DNA of 64,000 nt from Paenibacillus alkalitolerans (GTDB lineage: Bacteria > Bacillota > Bacilli > Paenibacillales > YIM-B00363), in NCBI RefSeq assembly GCF_016482785.1, contig NZ_JAEMXM010000006.1, positions 194,574 to 258,573 on the forward strand. Reading direction: 5' to 3'. Position numbers and translations under genes: made by a program. The notes under the pieces were generated by a model. It was not told where the DNA came from. It saw only the letters and a program-made list of their open reading frames with translations, and did no database searches. Shown here piece after piece: positions 17,912 to 27,354 of the stretch; position 1 is the stretch's first letter; every line of letters starts with the position of its first letter.

Positions 17912-18646
17912 TTAAAAATGAATGGACACCCGGCACAAATCTCCGCGATATTTAGCGGACGTGTACTCTACGAGCCGATTCCGTTTGTCTCTCATCAAGC
18001 TTTCAATATGCAGCAAATTTTGGTTCGGCGGGATTTGCAAATAACTCGCTTCAATCGCGTTAGGATACGTCGCTTGAAAAGTGGACCACATTCTTTCCAA
18101 TCGCACGCCGTATTCGTGTTCCAAGACCGCATATAACGAATGCATCGGTTCGAGATATTGCAGCAGACCGGGGAAAATATCGACGGGCAGCCAAGTTACG
18201 TTCCAAGTGAGCGGAATCCGGTTGGCGTACCGAAGAATTTCCAATCGATAGACGAACGCGGTTTCCTGCAGCTGCAATGATTGCTTAATGTTATCCGGCG
18301 GGAGCATGACCTCCTTTCGCAGCAATTTCGCTTCAGGATTACAGCCTAACTGCTTCATAACCTCCGAAAACCGCATGGAAGCTGTGATCGTATATTGGAT
18401 GTCGAGCGGTTTTTCACAAACGTAATGTCCTTTGCCTTGATGGGAGCGGATCACGCCGGTATTGACCAGCAAATCAATAGCTTGTCTTATGGTATAGCGG
18501 TTTTCGTGGAATCTTCTGCACAATTGGGCTTCCGAAGGAATTTTGTCCCCGACACGATATTTTCCGCTTTCAATTTCCCCCTGCAAGATGTCGGCAATTT
18601 CGATGAATTTCGGTATCGGATCGGCATTTTCCAATCTCTGGTACAC
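17912..18646 (-). CDS. phnF: PhnF-like GntR/UTRA repressor
   Basis: 244 residues. The N-terminal winged helix-turn-helix of GntR proteins is seen in GDKIPSEAQLCRRFHENRYT and GVIRSHQGKGHYVCE; residues 90-240 form a UTRA ligand domain (FVYRLEILRYANRIPLTWNVTW, YLQIPPNQNLLHIESLMRD). PhnF proteins repress C-P lyase operons. The start is GTG, 10 bases after GGGAGG. First gene of the operon, so autoregulation is likely. Confidence 0.88.
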   Translation of the reverse strand: MYQRLENADPIPKFIEIADILQGEIESGKYRVGDKIPSEAQLCRRFHENRYTIRQAIDLLVNTGVIRSHQGKGHYVCEKPLDIQYTITASMRFSEVMKQLGCNPEAKLLRKEVMLPPDNIKQSLQLQETAFVYRLEILRYANRIPLTWNVTWLPVDIFPGLLQYLEPMHSLYAVLEHEYGVRLERMWSTFQATYPNAIEASYLQIPPNQNLLHIESLMRDKRNRLVEYTSAKYRGDLCRVSIHF

Positions 18647-18684
18647 AACTTTTCAACCTCCCGCTTGTACCGGCTTCTAAACAG

Positions 18685-18716
18685 AACGTAACTTGTCGAC
18701 ATCAGAGGATTGTCAA
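18685..18716 (-). promoter_or_regulatory. Possible phn promoter and repressor site
   Basis: On the minus strand a perfect -35 TTGACA (18711-18716) is followed by the 8-bp palindrome TGTCGACA (18694-18701). A convincing -10 is not seen at 17 bp; TACGTT lies at 20 bp. The palindrome is a candidate PhnF operator, unproven. Confidence 0.3.
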
Positions 18717-18753
18717 CGCGAAGTGAACTTTCTATTAAAATTGTTAATATTTC

Positions 18754-18787
18754 AAAAAAAGAAGTCTCCCGACGGGGTCGAGAGACT
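18754..18787 (-). terminator. Rho-independent terminator, minus strand
   Basis: Stem AGTCTCTCGAC/GTCGGGAGACT (18777-18787 with 18763-18773), followed on the minus strand by TTCTTTTTTT. It separates the aromatic-acid-exporter transcript from the phn operon. Confidence 0.85.
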
Positions 18788-18890
18788 GGAAAGGTTATTT
18801 ATTCGGTTCGTATGCAAGAACGAAGTTAAGGAGTCTTTAAGCATTTGTGAAGAAGTCCGTTTCGGCTCCCCCATACCCCTTCCAAACTTC

Positions 18891-19003
18891 GTTCGCTCGC
18901 TCTCCCGCTCACTCAGGAATCCTTTTTCGAGCGACCGGTTGCATGTCTTAGTATCCCTGGACCTTCATATCTACCACCTGAATGAATGGGAGAGTGAGCG
19001 AAC
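18891..19003. repeat. Palindromic repeat family 2, copy 1
   Basis: Two 27-bp arms at 18891-18917 and 18977-19003 are inverted copies with about five mismatches (CGCTCTCCCGCTCACTCAGG against CCTGAATGAATGGGAGAGTG). A second copy lies at 30842-30957. Similarity continues past the right arm (ACACTTT ... ATTAGAGTGACCCCG here, ACACTTT ... ATTAGCGAGCCCCCG there). Confidence 0.65.
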
Positions 19004-19077
19004 ACTTTGGAAAGATTAGAGTGACCCCGCCGCTTTGACCATAAAAAGAATCTAGTGCCCCCGGCCGTCAGCCAACC

Positions 19078-20016
19078 TTAATACTTCTGGATAAAGCTTT
19101 CCAGCTCGTTGGCAAGGTTGAACAAATTCGCTCTATTTTCGAACTCGGCCCGATTTTCCGGCATCGGCAGCTGTTTGTGATATTCTCTTATTCTCTTAAG
19201 CTTCTCAATATAAGCGCCGGTGCCGGTGTCGGACAGCCGATGAATATTCCCGCTTATATCTTCCATAAACTCACCGATCCTCACGCCCTGCTCCAGCTTC
19301 GCATCGATCCGGGACACGATGGGGAGCATCCGTTCCAATACTTGAAATTGCTGCTGCTTCAGTTCGAAATAATAAAAAAACGGATTATCTTTCCGCGTCA
19401 AATTGTTCTCCACTTCCAGAATGGCCAAATTTCTCGCTTTTTTCAACAAATCCGATAGAGTCAGCATCTCCTTCCCGTCCCAAAGACCGTACCCTTCTTT
19501 CAAATACTTCGCGAGCTCATTCAAAACAACGGCCATATTACTGTCGATTTCTTGTTTGTACCGATTGATCTGCTTGTCTATTCCCGGCATATATAAATTG
19601 ACGAGCAGCGCAATGCCTAGACCTATAAAGATAATCGCCGATTCGTTAATAAAAAATTGTATATTCACCGCTTCGTGCATATACGTATGCGTCATAATAA
19701 CGGAGCTGCTCGCAATACCGCCTTGGATTTTATACTTCACGCAAATCGGAATGAATATCAAATACATAAGCAAAAATACCATCGCATGATAGCCGATGAA
19801 GCTGAATAACACGCTGGATAGCGCGAGGCCGATCAAACAAGCGTACAACCGGTCCAAGATGGCCGCGATCGATTCCTTACGAGTTTTCTGTATACACAGC
19901 AAAGTTAATATCCCAGCCGACGGGAAATATGATAATCCAAGCGATTGCGCTATCAAAATGGATACACTCACCCCGAAAGCCGTCTTGATCGTCCGAAATC
20001 CAATTTTCATAGCCAA
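19078..20016 (-). CDS. Aromatic acid exporter family membrane protein
   Basis: 312 residues similar to the YgaE/ArAE_1 group (FUSC-like). The first 150 residues hold about five hydrophobic helices (TAFGVSVSILIAQSLGLSYF, GLALSSVLFSFIGYHAMVFL, INESAIIFIGLGIALLVNLY), and residues 155-312 form a cytoplasmic helical domain rich in charged coiled-coil-like segments. This class is thought to export aromatic carboxylic acids; the substrate here is unknown. Single gene, with terminators on both sides. Confidence 0.8.
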   Translation of the reverse strand: MAMKIGFRTIKTAFGVSVSILIAQSLGLSYFPSAGILTLLCIQKTRKESIAAILDRLYACLIGLALSSVLFSFIGYHAMVFLLMYLIFIPICVKYKIQGGIASSSVIMTHTYMHEAVNIQFFINESAIIFIGLGIALLVNLYMPGIDKQINRYKQEIDSNMAVVLNELAKYLKEGYGLWDGKEMLTLSDLLKKARNLAILEVENNLTRKDNPFFYYFELKQQQFQVLERMLPIVSRIDAKLEQGVRIGEFMEDISGNIHRLSDTGTGAYIEKLKRIREYHKQLPMPENRAEFENRANLFNLANELESFIQKY

Positions 20017-20436
20017 TCCCCCGATGTATTTTTATCACCCATTATATATGTCATGTTACTTTACGTAAATTGAGTGTATACTAATATGTTTGATTGTTTT
20101 GTGTCATTTTTTTTAACATTTAAATAACAACATTATGGATCAGCAAAAGAAGAACGGGAACCCTGATAAAGGAATCCCGTTCTTGAGAAGCTGAGCCGTA
20201 TACAATCTATCATTTATGGCAATGTTTTGTTCATATCTCGTTGCCCCGTTGCCTATTTTCCCAGCATTTAAACTATCGATCGACGGTTATGGAGAATCTA
20301 TGTTCATAACCTGCAGTCGGGAGAACACGATTTCAACATAGTTTTGCCATAAACTAAATTCCACAGCTGATTACCGCGAAAAAAGAGCAGCGAAGCAACA
20401 ACTTATGAACAACATATTGCCATATTCAAGCAATAA
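20017..20436. other. Intergenic stretch with hairpins
   Basis: No gene seen. It contains a 10-bp stem (AAGAACGGGA 20150-20159 with TCCCGTTCTT 20175-20184) that may act as a weak second terminator, and a short hairpin GGTTATG/CATAACC near 20286-20312. Confidence 0.5.
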
Positions 20437-20475
20437 GAAGCCCGGAAGTTCGCATCACCGCGAACACCGGGCTTC
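20437..20475 (-). terminator. Terminator of the sugar ABC operon
   Basis: Long stem: GAAGCCCGG plus GTTCGC (20437-20453) pairs with GCGAAC plus CCGGGCTTC (20460-20475), one bulged base. It lies 12 bp after the TIM-barrel stop on the minus strand; the following T-run is poor (TTATT). Confidence 0.65.
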
Positions 20476-20486
20476 GTGCTTGACCG

Positions 20487-21341
20487 CTAGATCTGTTTGT
20501 ATCGTTCCACCAGCTCGCGGAACCTCTCGGCTCGCAGGAAACATTCCGCCAGATACGCGGTTTCGTCCTCCAACCCGCTGCGGCGCAGCACGGATTCAAG
20601 CGTAATGCCGCCTTCATATCCGGATTTCGCGATCAAGCGGGCGATGCCGTCCCAGTCCACCGTTCCGGTAAACGGCACCCAGTGCAAGTCTCCGGTTCCG
20701 TCGTTATCCGTTAAGTGCACACTCAGCAGACGGTCGAGAAACATGTCCAAAAATCCGATGCTTTCCTCATGCCCTTGAAAGGCGCAGTTAGCATGCCCGG
20801 AATCGTAGCACAGCCCGAGGAAGTCCTTGTCATAGCGCTCAAACAACATGGTGAACTGTCGGACCTCAAGATCAAAATTCGTCTGCACCAAATTTTCGAC
20901 GGCGATCTTGACGCCCTTCTTATGACAGTAAGGCTGAAGCTCGTCAAACGATGCAAACACTTGAGCAAACAGGCGATCCCAGCTTGGAGAATTCCGGAAA
21001 GCGACAGGAACCGGCATGTGCAGTACGATGACGCCGGCGCCGCAGTGCGCGGCCAGATCGATCCGGTTTTTGATCAAGTCGACCCCGGCTCTTCGCCTGT
21101 ACTCGTCAAACGACATGTAATCTTTTCGGTCGCCTTTGCTGGCATGAACATCGTGCATGATCAAACCGTAGCGGGCAAGCCACCCGGCTATCTGTTCCAT
21201 CTCCGATTCCGAATACATGTAGTCGCTATTCCAATCGTGGATCCACTGTATGCCGGAAAACCCCGCTTCCTTAATGCGCTTCAGAACGGAATCGGCATTG
21301 CCCGTATCGCTAATATAACTGGTGTTAAGAGCTATTTTCAT
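20487..21341 (-). CDS. TIM-barrel sugar phosphate isomerase/epimerase
   Basis: 284-residue xylose-isomerase-like TIM barrel. It opens MKIALNTSYISD; metal-ligand strands are KIAVENLVQ (Glu), GLCYDSGHANC (Asp, His), LSVHLTDNDG (His, Asp) and GGITLESVLRR (Glu). These enzymes isomerise or epimerise sugars, inositol derivatives or keto acids. Its ATG overlaps the stop of the solute-binding protein gene (TAATG), so it is coupled to the sugar importer and probably handles its substrate. Different from the phn-operon TIM barrel, with which it shares only the fold. Confidence 0.85.
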   Translation of the reverse strand: MKIALNTSYISDTGNADSVLKRIKEAGFSGIQWIHDWNSDYMYSESEMEQIAGWLARYGLIMHDVHASKGDRKDYMSFDEYRRRAGVDLIKNRIDLAAHCGAGVIVLHMPVPVAFRNSPSWDRLFAQVFASFDELQPYCHKKGVKIAVENLVQTNFDLEVRQFTMLFERYDKDFLGLCYDSGHANCAFQGHEESIGFLDMFLDRLLSVHLTDNDGTGDLHWVPFTGTVDWDGIARLIAKSGYEGGITLESVLRRSGLEDETAYLAECFLRAERFRELVERYKQI

Positions 21342-23002
21342 TACTCGCCCGCCTTGAAGCGATCATACGCCGCTTGGTAAATTTTCATCATATTTTCCAA
21401 GCCCATTCGGTTCATCGTATTCACATATTCATCCCACTCGTTCTCGACGTTGCCCTGCATAATCCAAGATGCATGCTTCTTCTTGACATAAGCGTCGATG
21501 TCGGTGAAATACTTCATTCTCTCTTCATTTTCTTCTTCGGTAAAAAATAACGAAGGATAAATGTTCTCCACCAAATACGGTTGATACAGCTCATCGATAT
21601 CTTTCTTCGTCAATGCGCCCGGTCCGCCCTCCACGCGAATTCTTTTCGCTTGTATTTCCTTTGTTCGTATAAAGACGGATTTCGAAGCCGGAGCCGTGGA
21701 ATGTCTGAATTCGTTGGAGGTCATGCCTTCCGGAGCGGGAGTATTCTCAATGGTTCCGTCCGGATTCACCTTCAAATTGATCCCAACCGGACCTTCCACG
21801 GCCTGCAAACCGATCATCGGATCATAACTGTAATCGATCCAGCGCATCGTAATTTCCGGATACTTGTTGGCGGAAGTGATCGCGAATGCGCCTTTGCTCA
21901 ACACTCCCGACGGGTATCGGTTCCAAAGCCGATGCCCTTCCGGCCCCTTTAACGGATGGAGCAGAACAAAATCATGCGGGTCCGATCCGAATACGTCAAG
22001 CGTATCCCATCCGCTGAACGCCCCGACGATGTTATCCTTGCTTTTAATCTTCGAGAAATACACGTTCTTGTCATGGGTAAGACTCTCCACGTCGATTAAT
22101 CCTTCTTTGAAAAGCCGGTGAAAATATTGCAAGGCTTCCTTATACTCCGGCTGCACGGCGGAAAATACGGCCTTGTCTCCCCGCATGACGATATGATCCG
22201 GCGTATCCGTCAATCCGAACGACCCGAAGAAGGAGTAAATCCCGTAATTTTGATGGTGATGGAACGTGAACGGAATTTCGTCGGGCTTGCCGTTTCCGTT
22301 CATATCGTTTTCTTTGAACGCTTTCAACGTCTCGTAGAATTGTTCCGTCGTCTCCGGAATCGGCAGCTTCAATTGATCCAGCCACTTCTTGTTGATAAAC
22401 AAAGCGTCGCGGGAATCAGGGTATTCCTCGTCGATCGTGGGCAGGGCGTAAATATGTCCGTCCGGGGCCGTGATCTCCTTCTTGAACTGCGGATTTTTCT
22501 CGAATATAGCCGTTAAGTTCGGCGCATATTGTTCGATCAATTGCTCCAGCGGAACGAACATTCCCTGCGTTCCGTATCTTAAAACCTCGTCGGTGCTCAG
22601 GATGTGATGCCCGTAAAATGCATCCGGCAATTCTCCACTGGCGAACAACAGATTTTTCTTCTCATTCCAGCTCGAATCCGGGTTCATGCTCCATTCGATA
22701 TGTACATTCGTCTCTTTCTCAACCATTTCGAAGAACGGCAATCCGTCAAAATCTTTCGAAACCGATCCTTTGGCCGCGGCAAAGCGCAGGGTGATTTTCT
22801 CGTCAACGATCGGGTACCCCGTCGGATGAAATCCGCTTTCCTCCGCCGGCTTCGCTTCTTTATCCGGTTCGGTATTCTCATTATTGCTCGTTTCTCCGGC
22901 GGTCCCGTTCGGCGCTTCACCGGAGGTGCCGCACGCAGATAACATCAAAGTAAGCAATAGAATCAGTACAAGTACAACGTTCCGTCGGTTTCCCATCGAC
23001 AT
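21341..23002 (-). CDS. Extracellular solute-binding lipoprotein of sugar ABC transporter
   Basis: About 553 residues, the size of LplA-type (family 1) binding proteins for complex sugars. The signal peptide ends LTLMLSACGTSG; a linker rich in Asn, Glu and Ser follows. KKWLDQLKLPIPETTEQFYE and FKENDMNGNGKPDEIPFTF are hallmark segments, the second a calcium-loop-like motif. The start is the ATG after GAGGTGAAGGTGACGGAT. It follows two permease genes. No ATPase gene is linked, as usual for this class, which borrows a shared ATPase. Confidence 0.88.
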   Translation of the reverse strand: MSMGNRRNVVLVLILLLTLMLSACGTSGEAPNGTAGETSNNENTEPDKEAKPAEESGFHPTGYPIVDEKITLRFAAAKGSVSKDFDGLPFFEMVEKETNVHIEWSMNPDSSWNEKKNLLFASGELPDAFYGHHILSTDEVLRYGTQGMFVPLEQLIEQYAPNLTAIFEKNPQFKKEITAPDGHIYALPTIDEEYPDSRDALFINKKWLDQLKLPIPETTEQFYETLKAFKENDMNGNGKPDEIPFTFHHHQNYGIYSFFGSFGLTDTPDHIVMRGDKAVFSAVQPEYKEALQYFHRLFKEGLIDVESLTHDKNVYFSKIKSKDNIVGAFSGWDTLDVFGSDPHDFVLLHPLKGPEGHRLWNRYPSGVLSKGAFAITSANKYPEITMRWIDYSYDPMIGLQAVEGPVGINLKVNPDGTIENTPAPEGMTSNEFRHSTAPASKSVFIRTKEIQAKRIRVEGGPGALTKKDIDELYQPYLVENIYPSLFFTEEENEERMKYFTDIDAYVKKKHASWIMQGNVENEWDEYVNTMNRMGLENMMKIYQAAYDRFKAGE

Positions 23003-23042
23003 ATCCGTCACCTTCACCTCTATCATTTGTTTTTCTATCCCG

Positions 23043-23930
23043 TTACCCTTTTAAAGAGCCGATCATTACGCCTTTCACGAAATACTTCTGCACAAACGGG
23101 TACAATACGAGAACAGGCAGGCTCGCCACCACGATGACCCCGTATTTCATCACTTCCGCCACCCGCTGCTGCTGAGACGAAGAAACTAAATCATCGACCA
23201 TATTTTCGGACATTTGACTGGATATCAAAATGTTCCGAAGCACAATTTGAAGCGGATGCAGCGCATCGTCGTTTAAATAAATCAAAGCCTGGAAGTATGA
23301 ATTCCAGTGGCCCACCGCGCTGAACAACGTAATGACCGCCACGATCGGCAGCGATAGAGGGAGCACGATGCGAAGAAAAAATCTCGTATTCGAACATCCG
23401 TCGACTACAGCCGCTTCCAATAGCTCCTTCGGAATAGTGCTTTGAAAAAACGTCCTCGTGATGATGAGATGAAAGGCCGAGACGGCATTGGGCACGACCA
23501 TTGCCCAAATCGTGTCGACCATCCCCAAGCTTTTGACCAGCAAGTAGGTCGGGATAATCCCTCCGCTGAAAAACATCGTAAACACAATCAAGAACGTGAA
23601 GAAGTTTCTTCCGAACAAATCCGCTCTTGACAGCGCATACCCGCCGGTAAGGGTTAACACGACATTGATGGCCGTACCGAGAACGGTGTAAAAAATCGTA
23701 TTGCGGTACCCGAGCCAAATCGTATCGTCATTAAATATTCGTCTGTAGCCTTCCAATGTCGTCTCTTTCGGATAAAACCAGAGCTGTCCGGCGTTGACCA
23801 GATCCGGATTGCTGACGGACGAGATGATGACGAAGTATAGCGGATACAGCACGGCGATCAACAATACGGTCAGCAGCGAGTAATTGAACACATCGAACAT
23901 GTTGTCCGCACGGCTTCGGCCTCCAACCAA
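23043..23930 (-). CDS. Sugar ABC transporter permease, LplC type
   Basis: 295 residues, six membrane helices, binding-protein-dependent transport fold. The EAA loop is ELLEAAVVDGCSNTRFFLRI VLPLS-like, contacting the ATPase. LQIVLRNILISSQ and KYFVKGVMIGSLKG at the end are typical of the LplC/YtcP group. TTG start after GGAGAGGCG, 13 bp from the first permease. Confidence 0.88.
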   Translation of the reverse strand: MVGGRSRADNMFDVFNYSLLTVLLIAVLYPLYFVIISSVSNPDLVNAGQLWFYPKETTLEGYRRIFNDDTIWLGYRNTIFYTVLGTAINVVLTLTGGYALSRADLFGRNFFTFLIVFTMFFSGGIIPTYLLVKSLGMVDTIWAMVVPNAVSAFHLIITRTFFQSTIPKELLEAAVVDGCSNTRFFLRIVLPLSLPIVAVITLFSAVGHWNSYFQALIYLNDDALHPLQIVLRNILISSQMSENMVDDLVSSSQQQRVAEVMKYGVIVVASLPVLVLYPFVQKYFVKGVMIGSLKG

Positions 23931-23943
23931 CGCCTCTCCTCCT

Positions 23944-24828
23944 CTACCATAAGCTTGTATGCTTCGTTTTCTTGGCTAACAGGTTTACCAGAACGAGCAG
24001 CACGAAGTTTACCACCGCATTGAACAGCCCGATTGCGGAGGAATAGCTGTATTGCGCGCCGAGCAGTCCCGCCTTGTACACATAGGTTTGAATAACCTCC
24101 GATGAATCGATGTTCAAGGAATTTTGCATGAGATACACCTTCTCGAACCCGACGACCATAAAACTGCCGATATTGAGAATCAGCAAAATGACGACGGTCG
24201 GCATAATGCTTGGAAAGTCGATATGCCGGATCCGGTCCCATTTGTTAGCCCCGTCCACTACGGCAGCCTCATGCAAATCCGGAGAAACGGCCGATAAAGC
24301 GGCCAAATATATAATTGCCGACCAGCCGATATTTTGCCAGACTCCGGAAAACACGAATATCGTTTTAAACCACTCGGGACTGGCCATGAAGAAGATTGGC
24401 TCGCCCCCAAACAATGAGATCGCCTGGTTGATCAATCCGCTGCGCGGCGACAAAAATAGATTGAGCATTCCAACAACGACGACGATCGAGATGAAGTGCG
24501 GCGCATATGTGACGGTTTGCACCAATTTCTTGAAGCGTTGAACGGTCACTTGATTCAACGACAGCGCTAGAATAATAGGAGCGGGAAAGGCGATAAGCAG
24601 TTCGTATAAACTCAATTCCAATGTGTTCCGCAAAATGACCCAAAATTGAAACGAGTTGAAAAACCGCTCGAAATGTTCGAATCCGACCCACGGACTTCCG
24701 GTAATGCCTTTCACCGCGATAAAGTCTTTAAACGCGATTTGGATCCCGTAGATAGGCACATAGTGAAATACAATAAAGTATAAGACAGTCGGCAGCAGCA
24801 AAAGATACAGCTCATAGTTGTGCAGCAT
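23944..24828 (-). CDS. Sugar ABC transporter permease, LplB type
   Basis: 294 residues with six helices; begins YELYLLLLPTVLYFIVFHYV and has EAAVVDGANKWDRIRHIDFP as the EAA loop. The ATG at 24828 lacks a clear ribosome binding site, while GGGAGGGG about 40 bp upstream points to a missing in-frame start (the nearby TTG is out of frame and soon hits TAG). The first codons may be affected by a small indel or the true start may be non-standard. Confidence 0.85.
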   Translation of the reverse strand: MLHNYELYLLLLPTVLYFIVFHYVPIYGIQIAFKDFIAVKGITGSPWVGFEHFERFFNSFQFWVILRNTLELSLYELLIAFPAPIILALSLNQVTVQRFKKLVQTVTYAPHFISIVVVVGMLNLFLSPRSGLINQAISLFGGEPIFFMASPEWFKTIFVFSGVWQNIGWSAIIYLAALSAVSPDLHEAAVVDGANKWDRIRHIDFPSIMPTVVILLILNIGSFMVVGFEKVYLMQNSLNIDSSEVIQTYVYKAGLLGAQYSYSSAIGLFNAVVNFVLLVLVNLLAKKTKHTSLW

Positions 24829-25042
24829 TTTCTTTGCGTAACGGTTATTTGCTATTTCAACACCCCTCCCGCCGGTTTGATTTTGTGCCGCCCATCGCAG
24901 CTCGATGACGCTCTGATTGTATTAGAATCCGTCGGGACGTGTATATATGCTCTTGTTTGGGTACTATGCGAGAATTGACCTTCCGGCTTCATGAGGGAAT
25001 CGGCCGTTGTTGAACCGGTATGCGAAAATTTCGGACATACGG

Positions 25043-27205
25043 CTAACCTGCGTTCTTGTACAGCCTTCTGTACTCGCCCGGCGTAACCCCGACCGTCTTT
25101 TTGAACTTGCGGATAAAGCTGGAGACGTCGTAATACCCGATCCGCTCAACGATTTCCTTCAAGGAGCAATCTTCGGATTTGAGCAGCCGTCTTGCATAGT
25201 CGATCCTCATTTGGTTGACGTAATCGGAGATGTTGCGGCCTGTCTGCTCCTTAACATACCGGCTCGCATAAGAGATCGAAATTGAGAAATGGTCCGCCAT
25301 ATTCTGAATAGAAAAATCGGGGTTTGTATAGTTCTCCCTCATGTACGCAATTATTGCAGTGATTAACGGCTCGCTTGAGTTTGCGTTATTTTCCCGCATC
25401 ACGCGGCATAAATCCGCGCAAGCGGCAGTTATAGCCTCCGTAAGCTCTTCTACCGTATCGAACTGCATGAGAGACAACACGTCAGGAAACTGTTTCTTGG
25501 TTTCCGGAACAACCGCATATATCTCAACCATCGCTTTCATAACCGTATTCACGATATCGAAGCATAAGCAGCGGGCCGCGAAGAGCGTCGTGGCGTTTGC
25601 CCTTATCTTATCCGATATATCGGCAAGCGCTTCCGTTATCTTGTCGGCATTTCCCTGCTTGATCAAGATTTCCAATTGTTCAAGCGACTGTGTCGGATAA
25701 GCGATACTGCGGCTGTCGACGGCCGCCGCTTCATTGAAAAATATTATTTTGTTATTTCCTTTAATCAGCTTATAGTCAACCGCGGTAGATGCTTCTATGT
25801 ACGATTTGCCGACTTGACCGGCGTCCCGGTACAAACTCCCGACTCCCATCGTAACCGGAATACTTACAGTCTCGATAAGCGATCGATGCAATTCCTTCAA
25901 CCATTGCTCCAACCGGTCACCATCCAGACTTGTCGACAATATAAATATGACTCTGTCCTCTTCCACGCTGTCTTTACTGTATGCTTCGATGCGTTCCGTC
26001 AACCGTTCCGCAACCACCCCGATCAGTTTTTCCTTTATAGTAGCCGCCTGATTCTTCGGAAACTCAAAAAGAACGACAAAGAAATGCGAGTTTGTAAAAG
26101 CCAGACCCGCAACCCTGCCGCGTTCGTTAAATTCTTCGATGCTTTCAAACTCTCCCTTCAGCAGGCTTAACAGCAGGTGATCTTTGATAGCCGGTTGACT
26201 GTTCAACAGCTGCATTTCGGCCCACTGCATCAATTGCTTGACAGGATGGTAATTCACACGGATCAGTCCGTAAATGATCACGCTGCCGATCAGGAGGATG
26301 ACAACCAGGCTGTGCAGCCATCGGTTTCTTACTTCATCAACCGGCTTCAACACCTCGGCAACCGGAAGAAGCGTAATATACGTCCATCCGGTTGCCTTTG
26401 ACTTCTCGTGCGAAACAAAATAATCGGTTTCATTGAATGTCCTGACTTCGGAGCCTTGGCCGCCGCTTGACTTCATGACTGACGAATAAAAGCCGGGGTC
26501 AAGCAAATAGCTTTCATCCTTCAGAGAAGCGATCACACGATTTCGTTCATCCAGAATGACCGTATTTCCGCTCCGGCCGGTATACTCATCGTGGAGCAGA
26601 GCGCTCTCCGGAATCAAGTACAGCACCGTGCCGTACGGATTTTTGCTTTTCGCCGGTATGGGAACGATGTACGTAACCATCCTGACATCGTCATTGTTCC
26701 ACATTCTCACTTCTTCGGCGGGGCGGAATTGTGAAATCGTCATAGAATTTATATCTTTATAAAATGCGTCTTCATTCCAATTGCGAAATCGATATATATC
26801 GTTAATAAAGAGCGGGACTTTATAAGTGCTGACGGAGGAATACATAAACTCTCCCCCTCGTATGTACAATAGCACTTCCTTCAAAAATTCGTTCGCCATT
26901 TTATAATTAAGCAAGCTTTTCGCCTCATACACCCGGTAAAAGCTTTTTGTCAGCGCATAAGGGGTCAGATCGGGATTCACGGCGATTTCCGCTGCAATCT
27001 TATTCATTTGAATCACCTTCGCATCCACGCTGTCTTTCAATTGAGCCAGTTTATCCCGGTTGTTCATTGTCACTTCATTATGAATGACTTTCACGATCTG
27101 CTCGTATCCGGATACGCCCAGAAACAACAGCGGAATCAGCAAGACGACAATATAAGAAGCGAGATACTTGTAAAATACGGGCGAGCGATTCAATTTCCCG
27201 ATCAT
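25043..27205 (-). CDS. Membrane-bound AraC-type sensor regulator
   Basis: 720 residues, YesS-like one-component regulator. A helix at about 12-32 (YIVVLLIPLLFLGVSGYE) and another near 295-315 (LVVILLIGSVIIYGLI) enclose an extracellular sensor domain; a cytoplasmic region with GGDEF-like degenerate segments follows; the last 100 residues are an AraC DNA-binding domain (FSIQNMADHFSISISYASRY, LKEIVERIGYYDVSSFIRKF). The ATG after GGGGGGTTACT is chosen over a longer frame. It is upstream of the sugar ABC genes and most likely activates them on sensing extracellular saccharide. Confidence 0.87.
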   Translation of the reverse strand: MIGKLNRSPVFYKYLASYIVVLLIPLLFLGVSGYEQIVKVIHNEVTMNNRDKLAQLKDSVDAKVIQMNKIAAEIAVNPDLTPYALTKSFYRVYEAKSLLNYKMANEFLKEVLLYIRGGEFMYSSVSTYKVPLFINDIYRFRNWNEDAFYKDINSMTISQFRPAEEVRMWNNDDVRMVTYIVPIPAKSKNPYGTVLYLIPESALLHDEYTGRSGNTVILDERNRVIASLKDESYLLDPGFYSSVMKSSGGQGSEVRTFNETDYFVSHEKSKATGWTYITLLPVAEVLKPVDEVRNRWLHSLVVILLIGSVIIYGLIRVNYHPVKQLMQWAEMQLLNSQPAIKDHLLLSLLKGEFESIEEFNERGRVAGLAFTNSHFFVVLFEFPKNQAATIKEKLIGVVAERLTERIEAYSKDSVEEDRVIFILSTSLDGDRLEQWLKELHRSLIETVSIPVTMGVGSLYRDAGQVGKSYIEASTAVDYKLIKGNNKIIFFNEAAAVDSRSIAYPTQSLEQLEILIKQGNADKITEALADISDKIRANATTLFAARCLCFDIVNTVMKAMVEIYAVVPETKKQFPDVLSLMQFDTVEELTEAITAACADLCRVMRENNANSSEPLITAIIAYMRENYTNPDFSIQNMADHFSISISYASRYVKEQTGRNISDYVNQMRIDYARRLLKSEDCSLKEIVERIGYYDVSSFIRKFKKTVGVTPGEYRRLYKNAG

Positions 27206-27310
27206 AGTAACCCCCCGTTGCGAGCCGAGCCGCCGCGATTTGGCAACCATACTATCAAATGAAGGTAATAGAGTCGTTAACTCCACATTAACCTTATGTA
27301 AATTCAAAAC

Positions 27311-27342
27311 AAAAAAGACTCAAGCAGGTTTCTGCTCGAGTC
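27311..27342 (-). terminator. Terminator after thrC
   Basis: Stem GACTCGAGCAG/CTGCTTGAGTC (one G-T pair) with four-base loop, then TTTTTTG on the minus strand, 12 bp after the thrC stop. Confidence 0.85.
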
Positions 27343-27354
27343 CTAGCCATTATA

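Noticed and set aside
18721..18760. Pho box before the phn operon
   Set aside because: A single TTAACA half-site is present, but no second TT(A/T)ACA at 11-bp spacing, so PhoP control is not supported.
20286..20312. Riboswitch between the exporter and sugar ABC genes
   Set aside because: Only a simple short hairpin is visible and no known aptamer pattern could be found.
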